DNA of 64,000 nt from Acinetobacter sp. WCHA55 (lineage in GTDB: Bacteria > Pseudomonadota > Gammaproteobacteria > Pseudomonadales > Moraxellaceae): positions 1,302,001-1,366,000 of the forward strand of contig NZ_CP032286.1 of NCBI RefSeq assembly GCF_002165305.2, given 5' to 3'. The translations under genes were made by a program, and so were the position numbers. Below the pieces are notes generated by a model. It worked only from the letters and a program-made list of their open reading frames with translations. It was not told where the DNA came from and searched no databases. This document shows positions 61,932-64,000 of this stretch, piece after piece (the first letter of the stretch is position 1; each line of letters starts with the position of its first letter).

Positions 61932-62852
61932 TTAATCTTTCTTGGCATTTTCATTAAGTAAAAACTCAACCAATGCTTTTTGTGCATGTAAGCGGTTTTC
62001 AGCTTCGTCCCAAACCACGGCATTTTTATGGTCGAGCATCTTTTCAGAAATTTCTTCGCCGCGATGCGCAGGTAAGCAATGCATAAATAAACAATCAGGA
62101 TGAGCAAGATCCATAAGACGTTCATTTACTTGATAGTCTGCAAACGCAGCTTCACGAATTTTTTGCTCTTCTTCTTGGCCCATGCTTGCCCATACATCGG
62201 TCACGATGAGGTCTGCATTTACGGCCGCATCTTCGGCTGAATTAACCAGTTCAGCACAATGCGCAAATTCGCTTAAAAATTCTGCTTTGGGTTCATAACC
62301 TTTCGGTGCAGCAATCTTTAACTTAAAACCCCACATATGCGCAGCTTCAATATATGAATTACACATATTATTGCCATCACCAATCCATGCTACAGTTTTG
62401 CCTGTGATGGGTCCACGGTGTTCAACAAAAGTTTGAACATCTGCAAGCAGTTGGCAAGGATGATGATCATCGGTCAAAGCATTAATCACAGGAACTTTTG
62501 AATAAGACGCAAAACGTTCAACAATGTCATGTCCGAAAGTACGGATCATCACAATATCCAACATGCTTGAGATCACACGTGCTGAATCTTCAATAGGTTC
62601 ACCACGCCCCAGTTGCGTATCTCGTGGAGAAAGAAAAATTGCGCTACCACCGAACTGGCTCATGCCTGCTTCAAACGATACACGGGTACGAGTACTCGAT
62701 TTTTCAAAAATCATACCCATAACTTTACCAACAAAAGGTTGGAAGACTTCGCTATTGTGCTGTTTACGTTTCAGTTCAATACCGCGTTGCACAACTTGGT
62801 TAAGTTCTAAAGTAGATAAATCGCGTAAGGTAAGAAAGTGACGTAGAGCCAT
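61932..62852 (-). CDS. argF: Ornithine carbamoyltransferase
   Basis: A 306-residue transferase making citrulline. Carbamoyl-phosphate binding STRTRVSFE occurs near residue 53, and [12 protein letters not shown] near residue 257 is the ornithine-side motif. GGAG lies 6 bases upstream of the ATG. Monocistronic: terminator follows, and a TetR gene precedes it on the same strand. Confidence 0.95.
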   Translation of the reverse strand: MALRHFLTLRDLSTLELNQVVQRGIELKRKQHNSEVFQPFVGKVMGMIFEKSSTRTRVSFEAGMSQFGGSAIFLSPRDTQLGRGEPIEDSARVISSMLDIVMIRTFGHDIVERFASYSKVPVINALTDDHHPCQLLADVQTFVEHRGPITGKTVAWIGDGNNMCNSYIEAAHMWGFKLKIAAPKGYEPKAEFLSEFAHCAELVNSAEDAAVNADLIVTDVWASMGQEEEQKIREAAFADYQVNERLMDLAHPDCLFMHCLPAHRGEEISEKMLDHKNAVVWDEAENRLHAQKALVEFLLNENAKKD

Positions 62853-62973
62853 TGTTACTCCACAATAATTGCTGAAAACTGAAATAAAAACAGAACAACA
62901 ATTAGTTGTTGGTTGGTGAAAAGAAAAAAGAGAATAGATTAATATACTATATGCAAAGGAAATTGCAAAAAAA

Positions 62974-63624
62974 CTAGACTTTTTGATGACCTGCTAAGAA
63001 ACGATCTACGCAATAATGAACATATTCTAGATTTTCTTTTTCATTTTCTTCAACATAGATGTTCATGAGTACTCGCCACTCTAATTCGCGTACAATGCCA
63101 AAAAAAAGCTGCGCAGAATAATTTGGGTGTTCACATCGAATAATACCTATTTCATCTGCTTTGGTTAAAATGCAAGCCACGGCATCTTCAATATGTTTAG
63201 GTCCCTGTTTGTGAATATGAAAGGCCAGTTGCGGATTACGTTGTACTTGTTCCATAATGAGTCTTAAAAAAGAGGCATTCTCTGGAAGTATAAGATGCGT
63301 TTGAATGTTTAAAATGGTTTGTATTAAATAAACGCGCAAATTGCCCTTAGTAAAATCAAAAGGCATACAAATGTCTTTAAAAAACAACTCACGACGGTAG
63401 TCGCAAATTGCCGTAAAAAGACCGTCTTTATTTCCAAAATATTTGTAAATCGATGCTTTTGAACCACCCGCATGGTTCACAATATCATCAAGTGAAACTG
63501 CATCGTAGCCATGTTGCAAAAACAACTCGTTTGCACTTAATAAAAATGCAAGACAGCGTTCATGACCTCGTTTTGTGTGAGGTATGTCACGTGTAAGGGG
63601 TTCTAGTTGAACTGAGTCGTGCAT
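62974..63624 (-). CDS. TetR-family transcriptional regulator
   Basis: A 216-residue TetR protein. [30 protein letters not shown] at about 42-68. The effector domain does not resemble a characterised regulator I know. Divergent from prpB across 246 bp, so control of the methylcitrate genes is possible, though these are usually governed by a GntR-type or sigma-54 regulator in relatives. Confidence 0.82.
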   Translation of the reverse strand: MHDSVQLEPLTRDIPHTKRGHERCLAFLLSANELFLQHGYDAVSLDDIVNHAGGSKASIYKYFGNKDGLFTAICDYRRELFFKDICMPFDFTKGNLRVYLIQTILNIQTHLILPENASFLRLIMEQVQRNPQLAFHIHKQGPKHIEDAVACILTKADEIGIIRCEHPNYSAQLFFGIVRELEWRVLMNIYVEENEKENLEYVHYCVDRFLAGHQKV

Positions 63625-63802
63625 ATAACTAACAACAGCCTAATAAATGTGGATCTCTAGTTGCTATCATAGCAAAAATATGTACACATTGTTGTTTTGA
63701 GGCTTATCTGTTTACCACTAAACCTCAGTGCGTGGAAGAAAATTACACAATAAAAGAGTGAACCATGGGACTAAAGTTTTAGAGTTTTCATTCTAAAATG
63801 TC

Positions 63803-63828
63803 ATAGCCAATTCAGTCATTATGGCTAT
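63803..63828. promoter_or_regulatory. Inverted repeat before prpB
   Basis: ATAGCCA (63803-63809) and TGGCTAT (63822-63828), with 12 bases between, about 45 bp before the prpB start. A TATACT follows (63826-63831). Possible operator for the neighbouring TetR protein. Confidence 0.35.
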
Positions 63829-63870
63829 ACTCAAAACTCGAAAATTAAAGTAAATGCCGTGGAAAGGACG

Positions 63871-64000
63871 ATGACAGAACAAAAATCTGCAGGCTTAAGA
63901 TTTAGACAAGCACTAGAAGTGGAAAAACCATTACAAATTATCGGTACAGTCAATGCTTATGCAGCAATGATGGCGAAACAGGTGGGCTACAAGGCCATCT
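63871..64000 (+). CDS. prpB: Methylisocitrate lyase, N-terminal part (cut by window edge)
   Basis: First 43 codons, starting [20 protein letters not shown] with the [23 protein letters not shown] segment that matches PrpB of the isocitrate-lyase superfamily. PrpB cleaves 2-methylisocitrate into pyruvate and succinate in propionate catabolism. AAAGGA lies 4 bases before the ATG. The gene runs out of the window at position 64000; downstream prpC and acnD are expected. Confidence 0.85.
   Translation, partial: MTEQKSAGLRFRQALEVEKPLQIIGTVNAYAAMMAKQVGYKAI

Overview
The window looks like a core-genome stretch of an Acinetobacter species (Gammaproteobacteria, Moraxellaceae). This is inferred from the low-GC coding style, the family-level resemblance of nearly every protein, a KtrAB-type potassium system, betIBA with a BCCT choline carrier, a cydP-cydABX-ybgE oxidase operon, and short GC-rich intergenic hairpins of the kind common in this genus. 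I see no prophage, insertion sequence, CRISPR array, rRNA or tRNA. Most genes are housekeeping; the less ordinary material is in small genes, operators and intergenic repeats.

Layout. 1-3.0 kb: 5' end of recA, hslR-yrfG, a 660-bp gene-free stretch, and two tandem paralogous mini-proteins each followed by strong hairpins. 3.3-5.5 kb: cysQ, a histidine phosphatase and an unrecognised protein. 5.9-8.7 kb: a large lipoprotein of the M66 (StcE-like) metalloprotease family with a C-terminal trefoil-lectin-like region. 8.9-11.4 kb: rpsT, divergent from an atypical SDR / RraA-like / double-GST-fold group. 11.5-17.0 kb: an alpha/beta hydrolase and a padR regulator divergent from fadH, with twin palindromic operators between them, then an NTF2-like protein and a YheT-type hydrolase. 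17.0-20.0 kb: MFS transporter and aldo/keto reductase divergent from a LysR regulator. 20.1-26.9 kb: lipoprotein, then pyrG-kdsA-eno-ftsB-ispD and rodA. 27.0-30.5 kb: membrane protein, MFS exporter, mqo. 31.0-38.1 kb: choline-to-betaine module betIBA divergent from betT, with a 38-bp perfect palindrome between them, plus marC. 38.2-41.5 kb: cytochrome bd operon cydP-cydA-cydB-cydX-ybgE, including the 33-residue cydX. 42.2-49.0 kb: adenosine-kinase-like / Rieske / YqiJ-like operon, GNAT, an M16C protease and pldA. 49.1-54.9 kb: ktrB-ktrA, an acidic unknown, ilvA, rpiA, a YgjP-like metallopeptidase. 55.0-61.3 kb: diguanylate cyclase, argC, DUF6776-like, clpS-clpA, ynfA. 61.4-64 kb: periplasmic unknown, argF, a TetR regulator and the 5' end of prpB.

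Functional themes are osmoprotection (betT imports choline, BetA and BetB oxidise it to glycine betaine, KtrAB imports potassium), respiration (Mqo feeds quinone, cytochrome bd oxidises quinol), envelope building (kdsA, rodA, ftsB, pldA), arginine and isoleucine synthesis (argC, argF, ilvA) and proteolysis (ClpAS, M16C, M66). The best candidates for something not already well described are the two tandem mini-proteins, the three roughly 33-bp-spaced direct repeats upstream of the cyd operon, the twin PadR-type palindromes before fadH, and the M66 lipoprotein. I did not find a convincing new multi-gene defence or mobile system.
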